Assembly: GCA_938048735.1 (NCBI GenBank)
Contig: CALIUM010000001.1
Coordinates: 45,892 to 109,891 of the forward strand
DNA length: 64,000 nt
From: an uncultured archaeon
Lineage (GTDB): Archaea > Thermoproteota > Bathyarchaeia > TCS64
Direction: 5' to 3'
The position numbers and the translations under genes were made by a program. The notes beneath the pieces were generated by a model. It had not been told where the DNA came from and did not search any database. It was given only the letters and a program-made list of their open reading frames with translations. Below are positions 1-10,725 of this stretch, piece by piece (position 1 is the first letter of the stretch; each line of letters begins with the position of its first letter).

Positions 1-246
1 TTAGGGATAGCCATCAAGGAAGGATACAGGGATGTGGGAATAGTAACCGAGATGATAAGGGAGGCTGAGACTCAGGCCAAGAGGCTGGGGATCGAGATAA
101 TAACCCTGGATGTGTTCGCTAGCAACCTCAGGGCTCGCCATCTATATGAGAAGCTTGGGTACAAAGCTGTGGGTTGCATACCCCGATTCTTCAAGAGGGA
201 TGGGGCCTACATCGATAGGATAATGATGGCAAAAACCCTAACCTGA
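1..246 (+). CDS. GNAT-family N-acetyltransferase, C-terminal part (truncated by window start)
   Basis: Open frame from base 1; LDVFASNLRARHLYEKLGYKAVGCIPRFFKRDGAYIDRIMM is typical of GNAT motif B/C-terminal region. Confidence 0.85.
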   Translation, partial: LGIAIKEGYRDVGIVTEMIREAETQAKRLGIEIITLDVFASNLRARHLYEKLGYKAVGCIPRFFKRDGAYIDRIMMAKTLT

Positions 247-607
247 TCGATCGTAATGGGAAAAATCTCTCCAATCAATTCGCTTTCCAGCGGTTGTTAA
301 AAGAGTGGTGAGTTTGACTACCAGTTCAGGTAAGGGAGCCATCGCAAGAATGGAGGCTAAGATTTTTAAACTCATCTTGTAATATCAATCCTCAAGGAGT
401 TAAGGGGTGTGAGCGTGTATCATCCGGGCTGGAAAAAGGCCGAGTTTTAAGAGAGGATGAAGCGCTCGGAACCCCCATATATCGGCCCAGCCACATAGAG
501 GTTCTAGAAACTTGCATCGAAGACAGCCTAATATGCCAACATTATCCAGAGCCTCTCCGTTATTCTTGGCTGGGAAATCTTTCGAATCCTGAGAGGTGGA
601 GAGATGA

Positions 608-1726
608 ATGGGTAAGGAGGAGATGGTAGTAACCCCCTGGAAGGTCTCCGGCGACGTCGACTATGATAAACTCATAGAGAGGTTCGGAACTAAACCGATA
701 ACCGGGGAACTCTTAGAGAGGATAGAGAGGCATGCCGGATACCTCCACGTACAGCTGAGGAGAGGGATATTCTTCTCCCATAGGGATATGGACTGGTGGC
801 TGGACACCTATGAGGCCGGCCTACCGGTAGGGCTATACACGGGGAGGGGGCCCTCAGGCCCTGTCCACCTAGGGCATCTGCTCCCTTGGTTCTTCACGAA
901 GTACCTACAGGACGCCTTCGACGCGGACCTATACTTCCAGATGACCGATGACGAGAAGTTCCTGATCCATCCCGAGCTGAGCCTAGAAGACACGGTGGGC
1001 TACACCTACGAGAACGCCCTGGACCTCATAGCCTGTGGCCTCACCCCGGGGAAGACCTTCATCATATCCGATGTGAACCAGATCGGCCATCTATACCGCC
1101 TCGCCCTCCAGGTAGCTAAGCATATTACCTTCTCCACGGCGAAGGCCATCTTCGGCTTCACCGAGAGCGACAACATAGGCATAATCTGGTTCCCCGCCGT
1201 CCAGGCAGCCCCATGCTTCATCCAGTCGGTCAGGGAGGGGAGGAATGTGGCGGTCCTGATCCCTGCGGCTATAGACCAAGACCCCTACTGGAGGATGACC
1301 AGGGACATAGCAGAGCACTTGGGGTTCTATAAGCCCGCCCAGATGCATGCAAAGTTCCTACCTGGGCTTGGGAGAGGGGGGAAGATGTCGGCCTCGATGC
1401 CGGAGACGGCCATCTTCACCATAGACCCACCTGAGAGGGCGGCCCAGAAGATCATGAACGCCTTTACGGGGGGCAAACCTACGGTGAGGGAACAGAGGAT
1501 ACTGGGAGGAGACCCCTCCATCTGCACGGTCTTCGCCTACTACTATTACCTCTTCGAGGAGGACGACGAGAGGCTGAAAGGGCTGGAGGAGGACTGCAGA
1601 TCTGGGAGCATCATCTGCGGAGAGTGCAAGGAGCGGCTGGCAGAGAGGGTCAAGAGCTTTCTAAGGGAGTTTCAGGGGAGGAGGGAGAAGGCCAGAGAAC
1701 TGCTTGACAAGTTCTTCCTAAAGTGA
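608..1726 (+). CDS. trpS: Tryptophan--tRNA ligase
   Basis: Class I aaRS signatures PVHLGH (HIGH) and KMSAS; archaeal/eukaryal TrpRS-like context. Confidence 0.93.
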   Translation: MGKEEMVVTPWKVSGDVDYDKLIERFGTKPITGELLERIERHAGYLHVQLRRGIFFSHRDMDWWLDTYEAGLPVGLYTGRGPSGPVHLGHLLPWFFTKYLQDAFDADLYFQMTDDEKFLIHPELSLEDTVGYTYENALDLIACGLTPGKTFIISDVNQIGHLYRLALQVAKHITFSTAKAIFGFTESDNIGIIWFPAVQAAPCFIQSVREGRNVAVLIPAAIDQDPYWRMTRDIAEHLGFYKPAQMHAKFLPGLGRGGKMSASMPETAIFTIDPPERAAQKIMNAFTGGKPTVREQRILGGDPSICTVFAYYYYLFEEDDERLKGLEEDCRSGSIICGECKERLAERVKSFLREFQGRREKARELLDKFFLK

Positions 1727-1844
1727 GCTAAAGGGTTTAAACCACCCTCCTTAGCACAGCCTCATTAAAACCTTAAAGCTAAAAACTCTGCCAGGAGGGG
1801 ATGTAAAAACGAAGAACTTTTTATTGAGAGGATAACATTCCGTA

Positions 1845-3251
1845 ATGAGTTTGGTCAAGGACATAAAGAGTATTGAGGTTGAGGTCGCTGGAGAGATCTG
1901 GGTCAACAGCGAGGCCTATAGAAACCTCCTAGTCCTATGCGACGATTTTGGGAGCAGATTCGCAGGGACCGAGGGGGAGAGACAGGCCGTCGACTATTTA
2001 GTAAAAAAGTTAAGGGATTACGGGCTTGAGAATGTGGCTGCGGATCCCTACACATACACGGGATGGAAGAGAGGATTAGCAAAACTGGAGCTGCTGGAGC
2101 CTATCAGGAGAGAACTGCCTGCCATATCCCTGCCACTAAGCCCCCCCGGAGAGGTTGAGGGAGAGATCATAGACCTGGGCAACGGTGACCCCTCGGAGTT
2201 CAAGAGGAGGGAGAAGGAGGTAGGAGGCAAGATAGTTCTCTGCACGAGTGCCCCCGGCCCCTCCGGGAGGGAGGTTCACAGGAGGACTAAGTATGGCTAC
2301 GGGGTCTACATGGGGGCGAGGGGCTTCATCTTCGGGAATCACAACCCAGGCCAGCTCCCGGCCACGGGAAGCCTTAGACCTGCTTACAGGATGGCGGGGG
2401 AGATCCCGGCCGTAGGGGTCTCATGGGAGATGGTGAGCCTCATCACCAGGCAGATGGAGCGGGGCAGGGTGACTGCCAGGATAAGAACCGAGGACAGGGT
2501 AATGCCCAGATCCACCTCATGGAATGTTGTTGGGGAGATCCCCGGATCAACCCTAAGAGAAAGGTTCATAGTGGTGGGAGCCCACTTCGACGGTCATGAC
2601 ATAAGCCAGGGGGCCATGGACGACGCCTCAGGGGCATGCGTCGTGGCCGAGGCCGCTAGGGCATTAGCCAAGTTTAAAGGGGCCTTTAAGAGGAGCCTTA
2701 GATTCCTCCTCTTCTCCGCAGAGGAGCTCGGGGTCACGGGATCCACATGTTATGTGGCGAAGCACCTCGAGGAGATGAATAGGGTGGACCTGATGATAAA
2801 CTGCGACGGTGCAGGGAGGGCTGCTAGGCATACCTTCAGGGTCTCAGGACCCCCAGAGCTCGTGGATACCCTCCAGACAATATCAAAGGAGATTGGATAT
2901 CCCATGAAGGTTGAGACAACCCTATCCACAGCCTCAGACCACTGGCCCTTCTACATGCAATCCGTACCCACAGCCTCCCTATCCTCAGCCACCGAACCAG
3001 CAGCTCTAGCCCTTGGGAGGGGCTTCGGGCATACAAGCGCCGACACCGTCGACAAGGTAGACCATAGAGGCCTAAAGGAAGGAGCCCTAGTCTTGGCCCA
3101 GTTCTTAATAAGGTTGGCGGACATGGAGAAAATCTCCAGGAGGATGACATCTGAGGAGATATCAAACCATCTAGAGAGAACAGGAGTAGCTGAAGAGCTT
3201 CGTATCCAGAAATGCTGGTATCAACCCGGAGTCTCGCCCCTAGATCAATAA
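1845..3251 (+). CDS. M28-family zinc aminopeptidase
   Basis: GAHFDGHDISQGAMDDASGACVVAEAARAL, FSAEELGVTGS and distal H motifs. Confidence 0.88.
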   Translation: MSLVKDIKSIEVEVAGEIWVNSEAYRNLLVLCDDFGSRFAGTEGERQAVDYLVKKLRDYGLENVAADPYTYTGWKRGLAKLELLEPIRRELPAISLPLSPPGEVEGEIIDLGNGDPSEFKRREKEVGGKIVLCTSAPGPSGREVHRRTKYGYGVYMGARGFIFGNHNPGQLPATGSLRPAYRMAGEIPAVGVSWEMVSLITRQMERGRVTARIRTEDRVMPRSTSWNVVGEIPGSTLRERFIVVGAHFDGHDISQGAMDDASGACVVAEAARALAKFKGAFKRSLRFLLFSAEELGVTGSTCYVAKHLEEMNRVDLMINCDGAGRAARHTFRVSGPPELVDTLQTISKEIGYPMKVETTLSTASDHWPFYMQSVPTASLSSATEPAALALGRGFGHTSADTVDKVDHRGLKEGALVLAQFLIRLADMEKISRRMTSEEISNHLERTGVAEELRIQKCWYQPGVSPLDQ

Positions 3252-3351
3252 TTTACTCGTAAACCTCCCTGCTTAACCTGAATCATCCATCCCCTTTCCC
3301 TTCTATATCGACTCAATTATTAGACAGAACAGCAGATCTTGAATAGACTGC

Positions 3352-4530
3352 ATGAGCCGCATAGCCAAAGCCAGAAACTCATTTAAAGGGAATATCCCAG
3401 TCCTGACGGCCTCTGAGATGGTCTCCAACACGGGATGGAATATGCAGATGGTCATCTGGCAGCCATACCTTCTAAGCCTGGGAGCCAAGATACCGACACT
3501 CGGCCTTCTTCAGGGCTTCTCAACGCTTATGAGGGGAGGTCTCCTCCTAACCACTGGCAGAATCGCAGACTCCATGGGGAGAAAGAGGCTGATGATTCTC
3601 GCAAGCTCATTGACCATTGTTGGGATGCTGCTAGCTCTGGTTGCCAATCACTGGATTCTCGTGGTTCCAACGATCATCCTCTGGGCGGTCGGGGGCTCAT
3701 TCTGGGAGCCAGCCTTCAGAGCTATGATCGCCGAGTCGGTAGAACCCGGAAACAGGGGAACCGCCTTTGGCCTCCTCGGGCTGACATGGTTCCTACCCGG
3801 CCTCTACGCCCCAGCCATAGCTGGATACATAGCAGGGATCCTCGGCCCAAGAGCGGTCATCACGATCATGGTATTAACAGAATCCATCTCATTATCCATC
3901 ATCATCTTAGGAGTTAGAGAGACTCTAAAAGAGAAAATGAAATCGAACAGGAAGATGATGCCATCGATCAAAGATATCTTCAAACAGGTGAGAAACGAAT
4001 CAAAATTTTACACAGCAGCGATCATTCACAGATTTCATGGCGCCATGGGAGAGGGGATATTCTTAGGTGTTCTGTTGACCACCTTCGGCCTAGACCTTCT
4101 TCAGCTAGGGCTTTTGGTAAACATCTACTCTGCAGTCACAGCGATTCTTCAAGTACCGATGGGCAGGCTAAGTGACAGGTATGGGAGAAAGAACCTCCTG
4201 ATCCTATCTGGAATGGTTAAAATCATGGCCTTCATCGGTTATTTACTCTCAAAAAACTTTCCTTCTATACTCCTTTTCACTGCCATAAACGCCATTTCAG
4301 ACTCGATCTACATACCCACCTTTAACGCATACCTGGCAGGGCTTGAGTCCTCAACGGGAATGGCCACAAGATATGGAAACCTCCAGGGCCTGATGGCGCT
4401 CATAACATTTCCCGCCCCGCTTCTCGGTAGCCAACTCTTCAATATATATGGTTTTCAAATATTCATCCTATCAACAGCCCTGCTTGCAGCTGGCTCCTTG
4501 GTCGCCTTCACCAGACTTAAGCCCATATGA
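3352..4530 (+). CDS. MFS transporter
   Basis: Multiple hydrophobic helices; GRIADSMGRKR and GRLSDRYGRKN loop motifs. Confidence 0.9.
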   Translation: MSRIAKARNSFKGNIPVLTASEMVSNTGWNMQMVIWQPYLLSLGAKIPTLGLLQGFSTLMRGGLLLTTGRIADSMGRKRLMILASSLTIVGMLLALVANHWILVVPTIILWAVGGSFWEPAFRAMIAESVEPGNRGTAFGLLGLTWFLPGLYAPAIAGYIAGILGPRAVITIMVLTESISLSIIILGVRETLKEKMKSNRKMMPSIKDIFKQVRNESKFYTAAIIHRFHGAMGEGIFLGVLLTTFGLDLLQLGLLVNIYSAVTAILQVPMGRLSDRYGRKNLLILSGMVKIMAFIGYLLSKNFPSILLFTAINAISDSIYIPTFNAYLAGLESSTGMATRYGNLQGLMALITFPAPLLGSQLFNIYGFQIFILSTALLAAGSLVAFTRLKPI

Positions 4531-4586
4531 TCCTCTAAAGATGACCCGCCTCATACCCTAAATAAGCCATAGAGGGTAGAAGATAC

Positions 4587-4622
4587 AATGAAACAGAAAA
4601 ATTTAATGAAACAGAAAAATTT
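4587..4622. repeat. Perfect 2x tandem duplication of 18-bp unit aatgaaacagaaaaattt
   Basis: Read directly from sequence. Confidence 0.97.
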
Positions 4623-4646
4623 ATTAATCTCTATACTATTCACAGA

Positions 4647-4793
4647 ATGATGAATTATCTAAAACTTATTCTGTTAGTATTATTCTCTTTTATCATTATA
4701 CCGATGCCTCCCGTACCTGCTGAGTTGCAGGGTATGTCCACTGGATCATGTATTAATTTAAGATCACCTTTTAATTATATATTTAAATGGTGA
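4647..4793 (+). CDS. Short orphan signal-peptide-like ORF (48 aa), probably a decayed secreted protein start
   Basis: MMNYLKLILLVLFSFIIIPMPPVPAELQGMS...; below the ORF-track cutoff. Confidence 0.4.
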   Translation: MMNYLKLILLVLFSFIIIPMPPVPAELQGMSTGSCINLRSPFNYIFKW

Positions 4794-4799
4794 GATCTA

Positions 4800-5700
4800 A
4801 TGGTATGTTCAGAGAGAAGAATGTTTTTTCTCATAGTTTTAGTAATCGTGAGTTGGGGGCTCACCGGATTTCTCATAATCAATTTAGATAAGTTCACTAA
4901 AAATCTTCACTTATATGAAGTTGAAATAGAGCGACTGCAAGGAATGATCTCAGGACTAAAGGGAAGAACGCTGGAAAATTTGACCATTAAGATCGGTGTA
5001 ACTTCGGTAAATGATCGTGATTATGAAAGGACTAGAAGATTTTTTAAAGAAATAGTAGAAAAAGATGTGAATGAGTATTGTTCAAAGATTGGTTGTGGCG
5101 CTAAATTTGAGTTCATTATTAAGAATAATAATGGTACTGGAAGTCAAGCTCTAGAAAACCTTTATGAACTAAAGAAACTTGGAATCAATATAATTATAGG
5201 ACATCCATGGTCGTCTCAATGTTACATGAGCATGTCTTACATAAATGAGAATAATATGCTTCTCTTCAGCTCATCAGCATCTTCTTATCAATTAGATTGA
5301 TGACCTCAAGATCTTCAGCCCCCTACCAACGGTGAAGGAATCGCAGTTATACTCCATGCTAAATGAGAGATACTATACATTATTTGCAGAGCCTCTTGAT
5401 CTTGATATGGCCTCGAGATATGACATCGCCTTTATAATCACCAGGGCAATCCTTGAGGCCAGGACCACCGATGTCGGAAAACTGCTTCGGGTTATCCCTG
5501 AGATAGCATCGAAGACCTTAGCCAGCGGCTGGTGTAAACTAGACGAGAATGGAGATAGAGAGGCATCTGATTATGAGATCTGGGGTTACGGATATATCGA
5601 TGGAAGGGTGGATTATATCAAATACGGCCTATACGATGGGCTGAGAGGCAAGATCTTCTGGTATACAGATAACCCACCCTGTTTCACTTCACCAAACTAA
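4800..5700 (+). pseudogene. Periplasmic-binding-type (branched-chain amino-acid/ligand receptor family) substrate-binding protein, broken into N- and C-terminal pieces
   Basis: N-terminal TM plus IKIGVTSVNDRDYERTRRFFKEIVEKDVNEY...INIIIGHPWSSQ...LLFSSSASS (4800-5300), then an out-of-frame C-terminal piece YYTLFAEPLDLDMASRYDIAFIITRAILEA (5332-5700). Confidence 0.6.
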
Positions 5701-5919
5701 ATAAACTCACTAGGGAACGGCTTTACCAAACTTGATAACCCTGAAAGCGATGAAAAAGGCATAAGATACATGAAAAGGAGGAGTTACTTAGACATCATAC
5801 TGAACTTGAATGACGAACTTGAGGACTTAACCTAGAAATTATCAGCAAGGTTTTAGAGGCCTATCCCGATTCAAACTCATTTCATAATTCTAATAAGCTC
5901 TGATGGGATTGATAGCCCC

Positions 5920-7090
5920 GTGAGAAGATTGAGGATCACGGATGTCAAGGTTTTGATGGTTGCCGTCCCCTTCCATGAACCTATAACCATGTGGTACGGG
6001 AAGCGCTCGGCCAGCATCCATCCAGTCACCCTCATAGAGACGGATGAGGGGATCACCGGGATCAACACCGAGGGGGATGAGCACACCATACTCAATATTT
6101 TAAGGCCTAAGCTGATTGGAAAAGACCCCTTCGACATCGAGAGGGTAGAGGCCGAGCTTGGAGGCCCTCTGAGGGGGAGGTGGGAGGTTCCTCCGAACAC
6201 GATGGCCTCCATAGACGGAGCCCTCTGGGACATCATAGGAAAGAGCTGCGGAAAGCCGCTTTACAAGCTCTGGGGTGGAAGGGTTAACGAGAAGGTTTAT
6301 GTCAGGTATTGGATGCCCTGCAAGGAGCCTGAGGCTCAGGCCGCCGAGGCCGTAAGGGCTGTGGAGAGGGGGTGGAGGGCCTTCAAGATAAAGCTCGGGA
6401 CGGATCCCAAGACCGACCTTGAGAGGGTAAGGGCTATTAGGGATGCGGTGGGCGACGGGGTTCAGCTCTGCTTCGACATGAACGGGGCCTACCCCCCACC
6501 GGTGGCCATTAACTTCCTCAAAACGTATAGCGAGGTATGAGCCCGCCTATGTCGAGGAACCGGTTCCAAACCATTGGCCCTACGACTCAGGGAGTATAGA
6601 GGCCATGGCCGACATAAGAAGGATAACCGGTGTCCCGATAGAGGCCCACAGCCACGGCCCCAACTGCTTAGAGTATGTCAGGCTGCTTGTGGAGAAGAGG
6701 GCTGCAGACGCCATCCACCTCAACGTCTCCTTCACGGGAGGTGTATTGGAGGCCAAGAGGGTCTGCGCGGTGGCGGAGGCCGGAGGCCTGATAGCCACAG
6801 GCCAGAGCAGCGCGGCGGAGCTGGGGCCGAGGAATGCCCTATTATTGCACCTGATAACCTCGGAGAGGGCCTTCAAGGGGACCAACGACAGCTCCACCCA
6901 CCACCTGACAGGAGACATAATCAAAGAGGAGTTCAAGACCGTGGATGGAACCCTGAAGGTCCCTGAGGGGCCAGGCCTTGGGGTGGAGATCGACGAGGAG
7001 AAGCTTAGGAAGTATCATGAGCTCTACAAGGCAGGCGTATACAGGCATGAGGCGGGGATTGGCAGAAAGGAGATGAACCTCTGGTATTAA
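5920..7090 (+). pseudogene. Enolase-superfamily (mandelate racemase/muconate lactonizing-like) protein split by a +1 frameshift near 6530-6540
   Basis: Frame 1 ends ...FLKTYSEV*; frame 2 continues YEPAYVEEPVPNHWPYDSGSIEAMADIRRITGVPI... to 7090. Confidence 0.85.
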
Positions 7091-7223
7091 GAACACCACT
7101 TCTTTAGAAATAAGTGGGCCAATTATAAAATATGGAAAATTTTAGGTTTATATGTTTCGATGGAAAAAAGATGAACCATCACTATATAATCCTTTATAAG
7201 GTCTTCATCTATAGGTTATTCTG

Positions 7224-7673
7224 ATGGAGCGACCCTGCATATTCTGTAGGATAATTAGGGGGGATGCCCCCGCTCACAGGGTTTATGAGGATGAGAGGGT
7301 TCTGGCCTTATTGGACATCAACCCCTGCAGCCCGGGCCATACACTGATAATCCCCAAGGCCCATGTTGGGAGGCTTGAGAATCTCTCTGAGGATGATGCC
7401 ATAGCCCTCTTCCTCGCCCTCCACAGATTGACTGGGAGCATCCAGAGAGCCGTCGAGGCTCCAGCAACAACCATAGGGATAAACAATGGCCCCGAGAGCG
7501 GGCAGGAGGTTCCCCACCTACATATCCACATCATCCCCAGGTTCAAGGGGGATAGGGGTGGCGTAGTCCAGAGCGTGGCCCGGGGCTATAGGCGACCTAG
7601 CGATGAGGAGATGTATAAGATAGCTGAAAGGATAAGAGAGGCGATCAAAGAGGCCTCCAAGAGGCGGGATTAG
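7224..7673 (+). CDS. HIT-family nucleotide hydrolase/transferase
   Basis: HLHIHIIPRF histidine triad; CIFCRIIRGDAPAHRVYEDE N-terminus. Confidence 0.95.
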   Translation: MERPCIFCRIIRGDAPAHRVYEDERVLALLDINPCSPGHTLIIPKAHVGRLENLSEDDAIALFLALHRLTGSIQRAVEAPATTIGINNGPESGQEVPHLHIHIIPRFKGDRGGVVQSVARGYRRPSDEEMYKIAERIREAIKEASKRRD

Positions 7674-7724
7674 ATCATGCGATAGGTTCAAGGGCCAGAT
7701 ATTTCTCCTTTAGATGGATCTGAT

Positions 7725-8804
7725 ATGTCAACTCTATTCGAGCCCTTCAGCATAGGGTCCATCAAGCTCAGGAACCGCTTCATAAGGTCGGCGACCACCA
7801 CCTACTGGGCGGATGAGAAGGGGGCTCTCCGCCCTGAGGCGGTAGAGCTGTATAGAAGACTGGCAGAGGGGGAGGTAGGCCTGATCGTCAAGGGACATAT
7901 GTATGTCTCAGACGGGGGGAAGGTCCACGATGGCATGGCAGGGATAAGTAGCGAGGCCCATATACCCATGCTGAGGAGGCTAACGGAGGCGGTTCACGGT
8001 GAAGGTGGACTTATAATCGCCCAGCTGAACCATGGGGGGATCCAGAGCATGGTTGACAGGGCAGGCCCATCCGAGTATGTTGGGGAAGGATGGAAAGCCC
8101 GAGCCCTCTCCCAAAAGGAGATATGGAGCATCATAGAAGCCTTCGGGGACGCCGCCGATAGGGCCATGGAGGCAGGGTTCGACGGGGTTCAGATCCATGG
8201 AGCCCATGGCTACCTCATCTCCCAGTTCCTATCCCGGCTGGTTAACAGGCGTGAGGATGAGTGGGGAGGGAGTCTAGAAAATAGGATGCGCCTCCTCATC
8301 GAGGTCTACAAAGAGATCAGGAATAGGGTGGGTGCAGCTCCTGTTCTCCTTAAGCTCAACTGCGACGACTTCTCACAGGAAGGCTTCACGGTCGAGGATA
8401 GCGCAAGGGTGGCCAGGGAGATTTGTGGTCGAGGCTTAGACGCCCTTGAGATAAGTGGAGGGGGTATTGGGAGGATGGCAGAGCTTATGGCCAGAGCACG
8501 CTCCAACGATCCTGAACTCTCTGAGGCCTCCTTTGCAGGGCACGCCGCTAGGATAAGGAAGGCGACCCGCCCAACGCCCATGTCTCTTGTCAATGGGATC
8601 AGGAGCCTAAGCTGCATGGAGGCCATAATAAAGAAGGATGTAGCTGACCTCATATCCATGAGCAGGCCCTTCATCAGGGAGCCGGATCTTGTCAAGAGGC
8701 TGAGGGAGGGGAGGCAGGAGGCTGCTACATGTACCTCCTGCGACCTATGCAGGTCTAGGGAGATCTTCGGGAAGATGCTCCTCCGATGCCACCTCGACAA
8801 TTGA
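7725..8804 (+). CDS. Old-yellow-enzyme family NADH:flavin oxidoreductase
   Basis: IKLRNRFIRSATTTYWADEKG, GFDGVQIHGAHGYLISQFLSRLVNRREDEWGGSLENRMRLL. Confidence 0.93.
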   Translation: MSTLFEPFSIGSIKLRNRFIRSATTTYWADEKGALRPEAVELYRRLAEGEVGLIVKGHMYVSDGGKVHDGMAGISSEAHIPMLRRLTEAVHGEGGLIIAQLNHGGIQSMVDRAGPSEYVGEGWKARALSQKEIWSIIEAFGDAADRAMEAGFDGVQIHGAHGYLISQFLSRLVNRREDEWGGSLENRMRLLIEVYKEIRNRVGAAPVLLKLNCDDFSQEGFTVEDSARVAREICGRGLDALEISGGGIGRMAELMARARSNDPELSEASFAGHAARIRKATRPTPMSLVNGIRSLSCMEAIIKKDVADLISMSRPFIREPDLVKRLREGRQEAATCTSCDLCRSREIFGKMLLRCHLDN

Positions 8805-8849
8805 TTCGGAAAGAAAAAATTAATCCACAATCTAAAATATCAAGATAAT

Positions 8850-9782
8850 CTAGTTAAGGACCCCTATCTTTTTTAGGACTTCTCTTAGTTCTTCTCTTTC
8901 ATCCTCCTTCAAGGTTATTAGGGGCTTCCTTGGGGGCCATCCTGGAAGGCCTAGGATCCTCATGGCCTCCTTGATCAAGGTTACGTACATGCTCCCTCCA
9001 TGCCTCTCGCTCATCCTCTCATTAAGCTCAAGGTATGGGAATATCCTCTTATGGAGCTCCATCATCCCGGTCCATTCCCTCCTCATGGCCAGCTCGTACA
9101 TCTCCACGGCGATCCTGGGCGCGAAGTTTCCCAACCCCGTCACATGCCCCTTCGCCCCAGACATGTAGAAGTAGGGCGCAAGGATCTCCCCCGTCCCCAT
9201 AGAGTAGGTCAGCATGCACCCAGTGCTGTCGAGGAGGCGGAGGGCCATGGCCATATCCCCCGTCGTCTCCTTCACCGCCACTATGTTAGGTATCTCTGCC
9301 AGCCTCTTCATCAACTCGGGCCCGATGGTGACCTTACTCGTCCAAGGGTTGTTGTAGACGACGATCCCTATCCTGATGGCCTCCGCCACGGCCTTATAGT
9401 GCTGGTATATCCCCTCCGGTGTCGGCTTCTCATAGTACGGAGGGACTATCATCACGCCGTCGGCCCCAGCCTCCTCAGCGTACCTGCTCAGCTCCACTGT
9501 CATCCTCGTTCCACTGTGGGAGGTTCCGGGCACCACTGGAACCCTGCCTCCGGCCTCCTCGATGACTATCTTGATCACCCTCTTATGCTCCTCCGGCGTG
9601 AGGGACCAGAACTCCCCCGTGCTCCCGCAGGGCTGGAGTACATGAACCCCATTCTCCAAGAGGAACCTGGTGTTCCTCCTCAACCCCTCCTCATCTATCG
9701 AGTAGTCCTCCTTGAAGGGGGTTACCATAACCACCTGAGCCCCAATATACCTCTCCCTGAGCTCCTCAGGACTCAAAACCAT
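8850..9782 (-). CDS. Dihydrodipicolinate synthase / N-acetylneuraminate lyase family aldolase
   Basis: GSTGEFWSLTPEEHKRVI, GVMIVPPYYEKPT, VYNNP, VAVKETTGD. Confidence 0.93.
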   Translation of the reverse strand: MVLSPEELRERYIGAQVVMVTPFKEDYSIDEEGLRRNTRFLLENGVHVLQPCGSTGEFWSLTPEEHKRVIKIVIEEAGGRVPVVPGTSHSGTRMTVELSRYAEEAGADGVMIVPPYYEKPTPEGIYQHYKAVAEAIRIGIVVYNNPWTSKVTIGPELMKRLAEIPNIVAVKETTGDMAMALRLLDSTGCMLTYSMGTGEILAPYFYMSGAKGHVTGLGNFAPRIAVEMYELAMRREWTGMMELHKRIFPYLELNERMSERHGGSMYVTLIKEAMRILGLPGWPPRKPLITLKEDEREELREVLKKIGVLN

Positions 9783-9880
9783 GAAACCACCTAAAATCTA
9801 AACAGGTGGATGTTAAAATACATTTTTGGAGGCCTAGAGGGGAATATGAAATATCGCTTCCACGGATCGTTTGATTTTAG

Positions 9881-10642
9881 GTGAGGAGTATGGGTGGTGA
9901 GGATGGTGATCTCAGATACTTTGGGGTGACCATCCCATTATACATCGAGGACTGTTATCTCAGGGAGTTCGACGCGAGGGTTTTGAGGGCGGGTCCTGGA
10001 TATGTCATCCTAGACAGGTCGGCCTTCTACCCAGAGTCTGGGGGTCAGCCCTCGGACACCGGTATCCTACTCAGCGATCGACAAATCCTCAGGGTAAACA
10101 AGGTGGTGAGGAGAGGAGGCGAGGTATACCACTACGTGGATGGAAGCCTGCCCACCGGAGTTATGGTCCATGGCGTATTAGACTGGGATAGGCGGTATCT
10201 GAACATGAGGAGGCATAGCGGAGAGCACCTCCTCACCGGATTATTTGAGAGGTTTGGCTCAGGCCCCAAGGTGTACTCTGATATAACTAGATTAGAGTTC
10301 CAGCCCTCCCCCCTCAGCGTAGAAGCTCTCCACCATGTAGAGGAGGAGTTCAGGAGGATTGTTGAAGAGGATATACCGATCAGAATCTATTATGCCCACA
10401 GGAGCGAGATCGATGTCTGCGGGGATCCGAGGAAGATGGAATTTCTTGAGAAGATACCTAGAGGCATAAAGATGCTTAGGATGGTTGAGATCCCCGGTTA
10501 CTCTCGCACCTTCTGCTTCGGAACCCATGTCAGGAGTACGGGGGAGATAGGTCACCTCTCAAAACTCGAGCTGGTTGTTGGGAAGAGGAATAGGAAGATC
10601 ATACTGTTCGAACTTGAGACCCAAACCCACAAGACAGGATAA
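9881..10642 (+). CDS. AlaX-type alanyl-tRNA editing protein
   Basis: RSAFYPESGGQPSDTG, HSGEHLLTGLF (HxxxH) and CFGTHVRSTGEIG (CxxxH). Confidence 0.9.
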   Translation: MRSMGGEDGDLRYFGVTIPLYIEDCYLREFDARVLRAGPGYVILDRSAFYPESGGQPSDTGILLSDRQILRVNKVVRRGGEVYHYVDGSLPTGVMVHGVLDWDRRYLNMRRHSGEHLLTGLFERFGSGPKVYSDITRLEFQPSPLSVEALHHVEEEFRRIVEEDIPIRIYYAHRSEIDVCGDPRKMEFLEKIPRGIKMLRMVEIPGYSRTFCFGTHVRSTGEIGHLSKLELVVGKRNRKIILFELETQTHKTG

Positions 10643-10725
10643 TTATAATTGGATGGGCCGCCAGCCTCAACTTTCAGCCCCCAGCTCTTAACGGGCGAGT
10701 ACATGGATGGGAACATCTTTTTCTA

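Noticed and set aside
430-492. Possible T-box-like or attenuator stem before trpS
   Set aside because: Only a 6-bp pairing with a long loop; T-boxes are bacterial; kept only as a low-interest unexplained spacer.
9000-9794. 264-aa plus-strand ORF antisense to the DapA-family gene
   Set aside because: Shadow ORF created by GC-rich codon bias; Pro/His/Arg-rich low-complexity translation without family features, and the minus-strand gene is clear.
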